From the NCBI RefSeq assembly GCF_036884655.1, contig NC_088356.1, positions 13,223,001 through 13,287,000 on the forward strand: 64,000 nt of DNA, written 5' to 3'. Below are positions 44,011-57,100 of the stretch, piece after piece. The translations under genes and the position numbers were made by a program. Each line of letters begins with the position of its first letter. Position 1 is the first letter of the stretch. A model generated the notes under the pieces. It did no database searches and was not told the origin of the DNA. It was given only the letters and a program-made list of their open reading frames with translations. This DNA comes from Musa acuminata AAA Group. Taxonomy: Eukaryota > Streptophyta > Magnoliopsida > Zingiberales > Musaceae.

Positions 44011-46163
44011 TGTAGGGGACTTCGAGAGCTACTAGGCGACGGACTGTCCTAGAGCGGTGCTTCATCTAGGTGTGACCCAAGAGCCGATGGATGAAGGTCG
44101 ATTGCCAAAGGAGCGAACAAAATTGAAGATGGAAGAGACCCTACGATGTATTGGCCGAGGCCACACATGGAGGGATCACAATTCGAGTTCATCCCACAAG
44201 GATTAGAATGTAATAGAGATGTCACCAGGAGGCGACATGGGACAACGGATCATGGTGGAACAGTTCGTGGCAATGCGATACACACGATATAGCCCCGTGA
44301 GGGACTAGATCATACGGAGGTATGATCGGGAGCTATTGGGAGCTCCACTTCAGTGAACAACACAACGACAAGAAGGGCTATGGATTCAAGGAGTGAAGAC
44401 TATGGTACCGCAGAGGCGGGTCTTCCGTGCATGCATCGAATTTTGCATCGGATGAAAGCCTTGGTCATCAGCATATGAGGGTCGTGTATCACCGAGGGAA
44501 AAGTTCGAATGCAAATACCAGTGAGTCCCATAGGAGGGACTTGATCATATAGAGGTATAATCGAAGCAGTTGGAGAGTTGGACTGCTCTAGAGCTCATAT
44601 TTGCTTAAGGGAGCCCGGCAAGTCAAAGGACAAGGTCAAGTAAGCGAACGTTGCTACCAAGGAAGCTAAGGAGAACAGAAAAGGTACAAACCCTACAACA
44701 TGATGACAAAGGCCATGCATGGGAGTTGCAGTCTGTCTTTCTATTGACAAAAGGGAGCTGCTTAGAGAACACAAAGGTATTGAAGCAGGGGGTCGAAAGG
44801 GGCGAGGAAACGACGACGAGTCCAAAGGGACTTAGCTACCTAAAATCAAGCATCGGTTAGAATGGAGGTGGGCTCGGAGGAGTGCCATAGAGACATATCT
44901 ACTGATCGTGAAGAAAAGGGATATAGATGCGAGGCGACGGATAGTAGGGTCATGGGCATGGCAACGCTATGGTACCGTAGAGGTAAGACTTCTATGAAAG
45001 TCATTGATCCCTTGCTCTCATGTAGGGAGAGTGCTTGGTCATGAAAGGGGCCGAGGAGGTAGAGCATGCAGAGGCAAACTCCAAGTACCAAGACAAGGCT
45101 AAAGGGCAGAGGCCAAAGAACTTCATAATACCGGTGTCAACGAGCTTCTCATCAAGATAGCCGAAAGTGAAGGACTTCGGGTCATGCAAGAGTGCACGAC
45201 CAAGGAACGAAGCAGGCAGTACGCGGTACTGTGCCTTTACTACTCAGTGGAGTAGGTGGCTGGGTTGATGGAGAAGACGGTACAATCCCAGAGGCGACCA
45301 AAACTATTAAAGACTTACTCCAAGTTTGGATGAAAGCTTCCTGTATTCCAGAAGTTCGATAGCATTGAGAAGGTGAATCACAGTAGCTAACTCAATGCAA
45401 GGAGTGCAAACACTTCGAGTGCTTCAGAAGTGTGAGCAAAGAGCAGGCGAAGGCCAGTAACCAGCTCGATGCATGGAGTACAACCCTTGAGGAGGTGGCC
45501 GAAGTCAAGTAACAATTACCTTCTCAACTCTTAAGAGAATGGGTGAAACCCAGTACCCCAATTCTCTTATCTATCTAGTAGAGGAGCTTTGCACAAGTTC
45601 AAAGACCCTTCGAAGATATTAGAAGACAATAGTTGTCAAATCCTCACCAATGGTGATCAGTGCTACTAAGAGTATATTATCCGCTTCATTTCCCAATAGA
45701 ATGCCAATTGAAAGCGGAAGTGATGCGAATCTACTTGGAAGGGATAATTAAGTGAAAGAAGAGTCGATGAACAAATTTCGTGGAGGAAAGACCCAAAACT
45801 TCATAAGTTTGCGAGGCGATGCTCGTTAAAGCTCCAACAAGCATCCACCCAATTCAAGCAACATGAAGCATTTGAGAGACTGGCGCATAGTAAGGATGGT
45901 CTTTTCCTTCATCTGGAGGATCCATAGGAACCAACAGGGATCAACACAACTCAGCCAACCCCACACTAGAGTTAGAGTCATTGACAAGTTGAAGCAACAT
46001 GGCAGATCAAAGGTTCAACTACTCAAAAATAACAGCAGAGAGTAGTTGGGAGCCAAGAGGTGCATTGCAGTTGGAGCAGAAGATTGAAGACTCAGCAAAG
46101 GCGAGGAGTTGTAGTGTCGGCAAAAGCTTCGACGAAGACGTCGAAGGAATAAGTGGGGGAGAA
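44011..46163 (+). mobile_element. Non-coding retrotransposon-derived segment inside G3
   Basis: About 2.15 kb separates the integrase half of G3 from its RNase H half. No protein family is recognisable on either strand; the small open frames are short and unrelated to one another. It ends in the purine tract AAGTGGGGGAGAA (46151-46163) directly before an LTR start in plus orientation, so I infer it is the interior of a non-autonomous element inserted in G3. Its left LTR is missing or unrecognised. Confidence 0.5.
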
Positions 46164-46610
46164 TGTCATGAACAAAGTTCTAAACAAGATGTTTGATGTA
46201 ATACTTATGTATGTCCGTGGCTTTCTATTTGTTTATGCTTTGCACAGCATATAGAGGAATGGTCGAAGGCTTAACAATCTCATTTTAGTTGGGTTTAGTT
46301 GCTTTCTTAGGCTTGTAAATAAATGTTGTTTCATGTAGACACTTGTGAGAGAAATTCGGTCTATAGTGGACCATTTTGACCATTTGTTGTACAATCGTTC
46401 AGAGTTTGTAAAGTCTGTTTGTAATTTGCATTATCTATGAAGTGTTTCCTGAAATGTTTGCTTGTGGATCCCGAGTGAGGCGCTTTCTCTAACCCGTTTT
46501 CTCTTTTGTAGGTCCTAAGAGACCATAGGAGGTTTCGGGGAGGTTGACCTTTGTGGACGGACACGCAAGGGTGCCGCACGACTTAGGCAAAACCAGCTAA
46601 GTTCGTGATA
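46164..46610 (+). repeat. LTR of element nested in G3
   Basis: TGTCATGAACAAAG at 46164 to GTTCGTGATA at 46610 (CA end mutated to TA), 447 bp. Just beyond it, the minus-strand RNase H frame of G3 resumes, marking the insertion edge. Confidence 0.6.
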
Positions 46611-47060
46611 GCTCGGTCTTATTGAGCTTGCGGCTCTCGTAGGCCACCAGATGTCCCTCCTACATGAGTGCTCCCCCAATAGCAAAGTCTAAAGTATTTG
46701 TATGGACTTCGAAGGGCTCCCCATAGTTCGATAATTTGAGCACTAGTTCTTCCAATACAACAGCCTTCAGATCTAGGAATGCAGCTTCACATTTGTCATA
46801 CCACCTCCAAGGCTACTCCTTCAGTAACTCCATCAGTGGAGTTATACGTTTCGAATACCCCGCTATGAAGCGTTGATCGTAGTTGACGAAACCAAGAAAG
46901 GATCTCAACTCTAGCATCTTCTTTCGAGTTCGCCATTTCGCAATAGCTTGCACGTTTGATTGGTCCATCCAAATGGAGCCATCACCGATTCGATGTCCCA
47001 AGAATAAAATCTTCGTTTGAGCAAAGTAGTACTTCTCCCTCTTCGTAAACAAAGTGTTAA
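46611..47060 (-). pseudogene. Reverse transcriptase end and RNase H of G3, decayed
   Basis: Minus strand from about 47050: YFAQTKILFLGHRIGDGSIWMD, SFLGFVNYDQRFIAGYSK and PLMELLKE, a stop, then KCEAAFLDLKAVV and the RNase H segment VHTNTLDFAIGGALM (Asp replaced by Asn at the first catalytic position), a stop, and VAYESRKLN. The polymerase active site itself is absent, cut off at about 47060 in an A-rich run. Confidence 0.82.
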
Positions 47061-47106
47061 GTGGCAGACAAAAAAAAAAGAAGGTGAAATTAATGAATAA
47101 TGGCAA

Positions 47107-48300
47107 TCTTAATTTGTGGCAACTTTGTGAAGAATAAAATACCTTAAACTATATTATCTTTTGAAGTAGGACCGACAAGATAATGTTTTCAAGTGAAGAA
47201 TTAAAAAAGGCAACTAAAGATAATGCCAAAAACAAGCTAACCTTACACGTCGACCATCTCCAAAGGCATCCTTCATGATGACAACATCTGCATCCGGTTG
47301 TTCCTTAATATGCTAAAGGTAAAGCAAGTAAGAAAAAGGAAATGCATATGTTCAGGATATACTTTGTAAGGACTATTATAGTGATTTTTACTCTTATAAA
47401 ACAGACAATCTTGTCGACGGATGAATGTTTCCACTTAAAAATAAAGAATAAAGCAACAATGTAAAAGACAGCTCAGAATTATGTGAAAGACGTGAATTGT
47501 CTAAAGATCAGCTAATTCATCTCTTTAATCAGAAAAGCTTCAACTCTTGCGGTGAAAATGTCCTTTGCCATAGATCTTCTTAGCATATGGTACCAAGCGA
47601 AAGACTCATTTGCCATATATCGACTTTAGCGACTACATGACATTTGATGTGCTATGTTCAGCAGGGAAATCTAATGATACTTTGTTCTAGACATCAAATT
47701 ACTATTTTTGACATATTCCCTAGGTACTTTCTTTGGTGATGCTTCTTTTCGTTTTAAACTAACTCCAACCTTTGGCCCCAATACGCTCAACTAGCTGATT
47801 CTGGATGATGCTTGAATAAAATGCAAAGGATGTCCTGGGAAGACAAGAACAACCATGAAATTATGAATAAGCACTAAATTGATGGCTCCAATTTTATCTG
47901 AAAATAAGCTACAAATGCAGGCCTTGATAGTAGCGGTGAGTAGTAGGCGACGAGTTTCGCTCAGTTGTCGCTTTGACAATATATCAAACACATTAAAGAC
48001 TAAAACTGCCGAGTAATATCATTCACAATTATTTCATTCTCCTAAATGGCAATCCAACCCAGGATGCTTTCATTTTCTTCTTCTATTTAGACGAATTGTC
48101 CTCGTCGCCATACATATATAAAATCAAGCGGGCCCAAACACGAGTAGGAGAGAGGAAAAGTGAGATGCATGGATAATACCTTTTTCTCAATTGCCTGCAG
48201 CATTGGAGAGTCGATGGAGCCCGAATCGGGAACCTGGAGGAAGTGGACCTCACCGCAACCATATCGGAACCCGCTTCTCCTGTCTCCATCTTTTTAAGTA
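47107..48300 (-). other. Spacer with two possible exon relics
   Basis: No complete gene. On the minus strand, about 48265-48190 can read GEVHFLQVPDSGSIDSPMLQ and on to a GT donor, and 47318-47258 can read EQPDADVVIMKDAFGDGRR between AG and GT. The phases agree if the two are joined. I do not recognise the protein and no upstream start or downstream exon is visible. It may be a gene tail cut off by G3, or chance. Confidence 0.25.
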
Positions 48301-51128
48301 GTGGGGCTGATATTATCAGAGTATATAAGATAATGGACTTCATACACCGAATAGTGACGAGGGGCCATTTATGTAAATCGTGGTGGTTCATTTTTAATTT
48401 TGATTTTAATATTAATTTTAATTTTTAAATTTTAATTTTAATTTTTAATTTTTAATGAAGCTTACTATTCACTGTTTTTTTACTATTGATAACTCTTTTA
48501 TCATTGATAATTTTTTAAAAGATAATAAAATATTATTTTACTATTTATAACCTCAATATTATAAATTTTATTTTTTTTCTTCTCCATAACCCTTCAACCC
48601 TATTGTAACTATAGTCGGAGGTGATGCTATTTGTTGTCTCTCCTCATTATCAATGTCACTCATCTCCTGTCATCCTCTAAGGAGAAAAAAAAAACGAAAA
48701 AAGATAAGGCATTTACATTTATTTATAAAATAATAATTTAAAAATATTTAAAAAAAATTAAAAATAAAAATATGAATAGTAAAAATGAGATGGTAAATAA
48801 TAATCTTCATAGGTATATAATCTTTAATTTTAACCTCACAAAATATTTTTTTCATATGAGACTGAGGATAATATTAAATTTTTTTTATCTTCAAAAGATA
48901 TTTTTTTAAAGTAAATAAACAACGTGGGATTCGGATCTTACAATGATTTATTAAAAGTATGTCAGATGAGATTTGGAGCTCTCAACATTTGGCTAACGAA
49001 TCTGGTACATCATAATTAGACCAATGTTTTAACATTTAGATGAAATTTAGAACCGGTAATTTTTTATAAGTGATTTAGTGTCAAACCAATATTTTAGGTG
49101 TAAAATATAGATATTTCAAATCTTAAACGTCACTAATTATTCATATCTTTTAATAGTGAGTTATGCCACATTATTCGATGTTATGTCATCATTTCGAATA
49201 ATTCCTGTTGCTAGTTATCTGAAGCAGTCACTAAACCAACATAGTTAGATTCTCTGAAATAATGACTCTTTTGTGTCAAAAGGAAAAAACTTAATTAAAT
49301 AAAATAAAAGCAAGTAAAACTATTCACGTCGGAGCAAACTAAAATATAAAGATAGAGAGGTCAACGCTTCGTCCAAATGCAAAAGGATTTGATGGCTCGA
49401 ACAAAGGTGACCAACGTTTCGATAGAATCACGACAGTTCCACACTACAAAGATTATTTTATCTCTTTTGCATTCCTCGTTCCTCTACATCAGGAAACGAG
49501 TCAGACATTCCCAACCTTGGTCTTTGGAACGGTTCCGGATGACACATCAAAAACGATATATACTTCATCGGACATTTAGATCTTCACTGATCATCCGGAT
49601 CTTCAATCATCTCCGACCACTTTTCGATGTCTCGAGGCAGATCAAGTTGCTCCCATTTCGAGCCTTCAGACGACCAATCTCGAGGTTATCAAAACGTGAA
49701 GCATCATCAGGAAAATAAAACATAGAAATCAGAAACGATTCTGGTTTTTGCAGACATTTTGCACTTTGAAACTCTTCAAATAATCAACATGAAGTCGGTG
49801 ATTTTGATTCCGAGAGTATGAAATAAACATTTCGATTATTTGCCTTTTTCCTTGCTTTTTGGGGAGTATTATTAGTATATGTTTCTGTCATGCTTTCGTT
49901 GCCAGCTTCTATCAGTCAGTAAAACTTGCACTTCATCACCAATTGCAGAAGGACTGTGGATCAACAAAATTTTCATTCTTTCTTTGTGGGAATTCAGATC
50001 ATGCCTCCCAGGCCAGTTTCTGCTTCGTGCCATCTAAAAGACATAATTGCTGAGAAACATCCTTAATTGGTCGATGTAATTGGTCAAGAGATCAAATAAT
50101 TTGTTTATGCTACTTCGAATGATGCGGTATGTGAGGGGTACAATTTCCTTGCGTTTCTGTTTTCATTAGTCATCATTTACGTTTTACTTTTGGTGCTACC
50201 AAGTAAGTGGCCACACCACTGACTACCAAACGAGAAATAATATCCATTATCGTTTAACTCTCTCCGATGACAACACCGAGATCTTCCCAATACTGCTACA
50301 AATAGGATTTTGAGAGACAGTAAAATGGGGACATATTCTTAGATCTATCTGAATCATAATCTCTCTTTAACCTTAGGAGCTATCACATTGGGGGCATAAT
50401 TTAACTTGGGCATAATCTCAGGTCAAAGCATTATTGCCACCTTCGATTTACTGAGACCGTAACGTTCTTGAAGCTTACGCCATTGATGTTTGAAAAGGGA
50501 TTAGACCAGTTCCATCCACCCATATTCCAAATATGATCCCACCAAAATATAATACCGAAAGAAGCTGATAATAATTAGATTATTATATTTTTACATTACA
50601 TTCCTTCAGGACACGATGGGGAGAAGGTTTTAGCCCTGCAAAACGTGTGCGTGGATTCCACCTCCGTGCTTTTTGGATCTACAGCAGGGTGGGATCGAAC
50701 GAAAGTGTAATGGCCAGCCTTGACTGCCGAGTCCTAGCGTGCTGTGTTCTTGTCGTCGAAGCTCCGGCATACGTCCAGAACTCGACTCGTCTGCTTTTAC
50801 TGATTAACATGCAGTCGTACTAAATTGCTGGAAATAAAAGTATTGAGAGCTGTGTTCTAGTTTTGCCGATACCAAAGTTTCACACTTGTCAACATTATTA
50901 AATCACTAAGTTGAATGAGTTACATACAGGAAATGACCTTTGAAAAGAATATGCTCACGAGTTGTAGGTAGCAACGTTCTTTTACTTGCAACAATTAATT
51001 AACAAACTTCAGAATAATTTATAAACATATTCTCAATAATTTCTCCCCCGGCAATCCTTTCCTTTACGTTCACCGGAGAAAAGGCAAAAAAACAAAGAAA
51101 AAGGGGTGTATAGAAGATGATGCATTAA
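48301..51128. other. AT-rich intergenic spacer
   Basis: About 2.8 kb without a convincing gene. At about 48452-48810 imperfect inverted ends (ATGAAGCTTACTATTCAC against ATGAAGATTATTATTTAC read from the other side) flank an AT-rich core, like a decayed MITE. Open frames such as 49377-49718 (plus) have no family features. The 3' untranslated region of the helicase gene probably occupies the last few hundred bases. Confidence 0.45.
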
Positions 51129-54100
51129 TCAATTTATGGAAGGCAATAGAGGATCTATGCTCAATCCGGGTCCCTCAAAAGACCCAGGTTCAGCATGTCT
51201 CACCCTGCCGAAACGTCGAATATGGCGTAGGAGCCTAGCCAAGAATGTATTATGGCATATGGTCGAGCTATCACACACAACCGCGACGTGTTTGCGTGCT
51301 CTTGTTATTGCCACATTCATTCGCCTGCTGTCTCCTAGGAATCCAACTGCACCTAATGTGTTAGATCGGACCTGCAGAAGCAAGAGAAGCGGATGTCTAT
51401 CATCAGTTACATACTTATCAAGAAATCATAATTTATTCCCTAACATGGACGTTGATGCATGAACCATCATGCCACATTTTATTAAATGTCACCAACCAAC
51501 TTCAGATGACTGTTAATCAAAAGGACACCTATCCAGAATCATAAATTGGCACTATGCAAGTCCACAACAAATACATACTTGTATCTGCTTATACTTGGTT
51601 GCAATCTGTGCTAGTGGTACTCGGTGCAAGGGATGACTAAGTTTGCTCTTAGCAGAATTAAGAGCCATAAAATAACCCGGAGGTTAAAGGACAAATAGAG
51701 ATCTCAATTATGATTGTAGTGTAGGTAACAATCACAATCACAGTGAGGTTCAGAACAAGAAATCATTCCAAGCACCAAAAACAAATGAAATAGTGAAAGA
51801 ACGTAAAATACTAACACCAGCAAGGAACTGATAGATCCAGTTGCATTATGTGGATTTTTTATGAAAGATACTAACTACAACCAATGAGCAGACAAAAAGG
51901 ATGCACTACTACTAGATACCAAGCTCAGGGTTGCATGAAACTAGCATACCATTGAAATAATAACGGCATCAGCCTCTCGTCCTTGGAAACTGTCTATAGT
52001 TGCAATCTCAACACCAGAAGCTTCTGGATAGTTATCGAGTCTATCCCTCAGGAGCTGGACCTGAGCAACATAAGGCGATTGAACAGCAATTGTGGATGGC
52101 AAAACTCCTGCATGATAAGCACCTTGGATTGTGAGGAGCAAGGCAAATGGTTGCAGTGTCAGCTATACGTAAAAAATAATCAAGGACAACACCTCATATA
52201 GCTAGCTATCTTAAATAGCAGACATGCAAATCTTAGATTAAGAAAACACTAATTTTTCAAACACCCATAGACCATCGACATCGTATAGAAGGGTGTATTA
52301 CATATTACCATGTACCAGGTGGTAGACTAGGGGATTGAATTGTTAACAAGATCAATGTAATTTAAGTCTCTGGTGTTTATGACAAACGAAATAATACTGT
52401 CCTGATATATCGACAATATCTTCTGATCTAACTATTCTATCTCTGGAGCTAAACTACAAACAAACTTATAATGTTTTGAGCAGAAACAACAGTTCTTAAA
52501 CTCCTACTGTTAATCTGCATATAAAAATTATAAGACAACTGAATTTGGCAATATATGCAGGCATAGAGTGGTTAGAAACGATGCAAAACCAAGGATTACT
52601 ATGTTTGTTGACACGAATCAATGTGGGTTGACACATGCTATTCCAGAAACATACTGAGGAGTTGCATTCATGGTACCAAACAACACTAGTGGCATGTACT
52701 GGATGGCACATAGTTGAGCTGATTAGCACAGCATGGCACAGTAAACCATATATGAGCATGCATGCCCCTCTGCTGATTAATGGCAATCCTTATGTAAACC
52801 CATGAATTTAAAAGTGTTCTTATTAACTAGCGGTATCTCTCCAATTAATAAATATAAGCATTCAAGAGTATTTGTTTACTCATCTGTAAAATTATAACAA
52901 ATACAAAAGCATAGCAACATCCGTGAATCTGATAACACAAGCTCATCAAATAATTATACAACACTTCATAAAAGAATCCCTGCCAAAAATTGAAAAGACA
53001 GAATGAACCATTTTGTATGAACATAGGATACAATGGCAAAGATGGAGGGTACATTATTAGAAATTCAAAAGACACAACTGAAGTAAATTTCATACAATAA
53101 TGTGCCAAAAAAGAAATGTACCAGAATATATAAGATTGAAAATGTGCTGGATAACAATGTCTGCCTCCCCTTCATTGTAAAAGGAACCTGTGCCAGCAGG
53201 ATCCAAATGCTCCTCACATCCAATATATAAACTTCCGTATGGCATTCGTGTATCAAGTAAAAGAAGTGGACACTGAGTTATCCATGTGGCCTGGAATGAA
53301 TACAAGGCAATCATCAAACAGTCAAGAATTTTCTTATTTCAGAGAACCAGGAGATCCAAATGGAAAACATATCATTTTCAAAAAAGAAAATACATTTTAT
53401 TTTGGGATGTCTTCTTTCAAGTGAGTCAGTGTAAAGTACTTAATGCATGACACGATATATATGAAACATGCAAAATATTTAGGAATCAGAAAATAGAAAT
53501 GACAAAAGAAAAAATGATTATTTTCATACAATTTGATGGATCCTGTATGACACACCTTAACAAAGGGAGAATCAACAAGTAGATGAGAGGAGACCAATGG
53601 GGAAGATTGCAGCAACCCGTCATACATCTCCTTTGAAGCCCAACTGGCTATGGCATCATGCATTCGATATTGAAGTGTCAACTTTGTCGTCAGCATACCT
53701 TCATGCATGTTTGATGCACTTTCCATGAGAGATATACCAAGTCCACCTTCCATGGCCTTTCTAGATAAAATTACTGGTGCAAGCTGACACTGATCGCCTG
53801 CCAATATGCAACGCTTTCCTTGCAAGATTGGGATCCAACAAGATGGTTCAATTGCTTGCCCTGCCTCATCTATAATCACCAGATCAAAGGCTCCCAATCT
53901 TCGGATAAGGGGGTCAGCTGCTCCAGTATTAGTGGCAAGTACAACTTCAGCACTTGAGAGTACTTCTTTAATCGTATCCTTCTCTTTCTTCTTTAAAGTC
54001 TTTCCGAGTTGTTTGAGGAGTTGGCGTATACCTGCTGCAAGAGAATCATCATTTAGACAAAGCCTAAGGTCCTTCCTTAAGTCCGATTTCTTTCTCTCAA

Positions 54101-57100
54101 ACTCTTTTTTAAATACTGCAAGCTTATCATCAACAATATGCCCTAAAGATTTTGAAGCCACAATTGTAGAAATGCGAGCTGGATTTCCAACACGAACTAT
54201 GTTCAGTCCAACATCAGAGAGTTTTTCAACCATGTTGTCCACAGCTGCATTAGTAGGAGCCGTCACAAGTACACGTTCACCTTGTTGAACTGCAAGGGTA
54301 ATGAGTTCCTTAAGCAACCCTGTCTTGCCAGTACCAGGAGGCCCTTGGACAACTAAAATGGGTCGTTTTTTGTTCAACCCCAATGCAATAGCTTTTCGCT
54401 GAGATTCATCAAACTTTCCTTTTTCTATTAATCCATCGAGATTTGCTTGACCCCATTCAACTATATTATTCTGCTGTAGCCACATGATATCTTCCTTGTC
54501 TCCAAAAAGAGTAGCAACTATGAGAATCGAGGGATTCTTCTTCTGCAAACCATTCTTCTGTAGCAGCATTAGTGCTTCACAATTGCGCTGTCAAAATTAC
54601 AAGTAGTGACTAAGAGAAATAAAGGAAGCATTTATATAACTGAGATTCACAGTTATAAATAGGTAATTCCATTAAAATAAAAAAAACATATAGATCATGG
54701 TAGCACAAACAGAAACTACATGGTTGCTGCATGTGATGTAGAGAAGTAGCTGATTGGATATGTAAAGAATTGCAGAATAGTCAATGCATTTCCAATCTAA
54801 TTCTCGAAAAAATATACAAATTCCACTACAATTAAACACAGCATCTTTTATCCTGACATTAACATCTAAAGAAAACACATCATAATTCTAAAAGTGAATA
54901 TGATAGAATTGTTGCCACTTGCTTCTACAGGACCCATACAGAAAGTTTTTTATTATTATTTTGCAGTACCGGAGCTGCCAATGATATATCAGCATAACTT
55001 ATGTTGATGGCATGGAATTTCACAGGGTTCATGCCTGTTATTTGAGCTCTGAGCCAATCTTATGCTGGCATGACAAAAGAATGGCCATTCTCTCATGATG
55101 GCATGGACCCTCATGAAATATCAAGTTGCCATAGACTCAAACTGAATGAAACCCCAATAGCACCTATAGTATCTTTCACAACAATGCTTTGTAATCAAAT
55201 TGTATCTCAAGAACAATGTATAATCCCTCATTGCATCTAAAGAAAATATGTTAACACAACAATAACAAAAAAGCCATAAAGTCTCAGCTGTTTGAGATCG
55301 ATCTTTTGCGATCGAGATATGTAAAGAGTCATATCTTTAGTTAAGTTAAGAGTATTTAAATCTTTATTTATAGTTTCTATTAAGGTCTTTTTAAGTTTAC
55401 CTCTACCTCTCCACATACCACTAAGAATAATCATTTCACCTCTTCTAACTAGCGCATATGTGGGTCTCCTGAGCACATGTCTGTGCCATCTTAAACGATT
55501 CTTCCTCATTTTACCCCCATTTATTCTCTATCAAATCGATATTAATTGTTCACGAATGAAAATATTTCTAATAAATGTAAACACAAGGTTAAGATATTTC
55601 TAAGTAGACAGAACTGCGAAAATGTTGTGTGACTAAAAGTGTAAGATAATACATTTCAGTACCTCGTATGTTAGTGCATCAGCTAATCCTTGTATTCGGT
55701 CAATGCGTACATTCTTCCCGAATAGCTTAGAAAAGGTGGGATCACCATGGCGAGATTCTAGAGCAACAATGATGCTACATCCATCTTCACCTAAATTGTT
55801 CACAAACCCTTGCATGCAAGAAGTTGCCCCTTCACCCCTACTATTACATGTTCTCACACAAACAGTGTCCCCTGGAGAGAGAGTCGTTGGTGGCAGCCTA
55901 TGGTTTCCTTCAACTTTAAAAAGGACCAAATGCATGCCTCCTAATCCTGTTAACATCAAGTTATTAAAGTTAAACCTTTGCATGTGGCTAAGAAGGTCAA
56001 GTGCTTGGTTGTTTGCCTAACCTGTGTAGATAAAACAAATAAAATTTGAGCTTACCAATAGAAGAACTAATCGCGTTCAAATTGCATAGGGTGTCACATT
56101 GCTCTTGCTGGGCCTGCCCGTGACTAACTAGATACTCAGTTGGCTTTGGTGTATCTTGTTTACCATTTGGCATGGGTACAGCATTCAGTTCCTCTTGGGT
56201 AAACTCCAATTCTGAATCACGCTCTATGCGAAGAAGTTCAGACATATGCTTGACAAAATCTTCAATTTTAGCTTGCATTGCTTTAGCCTTCTCCAACTCC
56301 ATCCCCATACCACTATGGATAGGCCTGGACTGGGGTGTCTTCCGAACTGCTGCTCGATGCTGTGCTGCATATAGGATAATGTAAGTTGCCTGGTTAATTA
56401 CAAGTACAAGGAAAGAAGCTAGAAACAAAAGCCATATTAAGAAGTCAAGAGTTCAACAAGCAAGGCATCATAATTCACATATTACAGAGTATGCAAAAGC
56501 ATCTCATCTTGCCTTTCTTTTGCTGTAGTAGTCAATCTGAAGAAATATGAATCTAGTTGTTTGTTTAAAGATGTTCAAACTCATTTGTACAGGTGTACCC
56601 ACTAAAATGGAAAAGCTCCCCGATAGGATAGCTCATCCAGAGAATCTTTCTAAATAGATTTGTTGATCTGGATAATTTGGTGTGATTGAAGTAACACGAG
56701 GAGTATTTCTACAATTAGTTTTGAGCCAACCACTGGGTTTTCTGGACACAGAAAGCATGATGCAGATCAAGTGTAACACACAAAATCCTTGGAACCTCAA
56801 TGCGGTATGGAGTCACCATCAAAATTAAATTGACAAAATTAGTATATGTTTAGATCAATAGATGCACAAACACACACAAGCTGATCAATAACTGGAAAGA
56901 ATCAGAGAGAACTTTTTTTTTTTCCATTTAGCACTAATTTGCAAGCGGCTCATTGTTTTCTTTATAACTTAACATCTAAAATTAGTATATGCAGAAACCT
57001 AAGGAAATAGTAATATGTCCAGAGTTAACAAAGTTAATAAGGAGGGTGAGATTTTGTTCAAATTGAAATGTACTGGTCATATACATCAAATGAGATAATT

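Noticed and set aside
44595..46196. Short frames in the segment between the halves of G3
   Set aside because: None exceeds about 80 codons, none shows family motifs and no splice signals connect them.
49377..49718. 113-codon plus-strand frame in the spacer
   Set aside because: Basic, low-information peptide without domain, no nearby promoter signal or splice partners.
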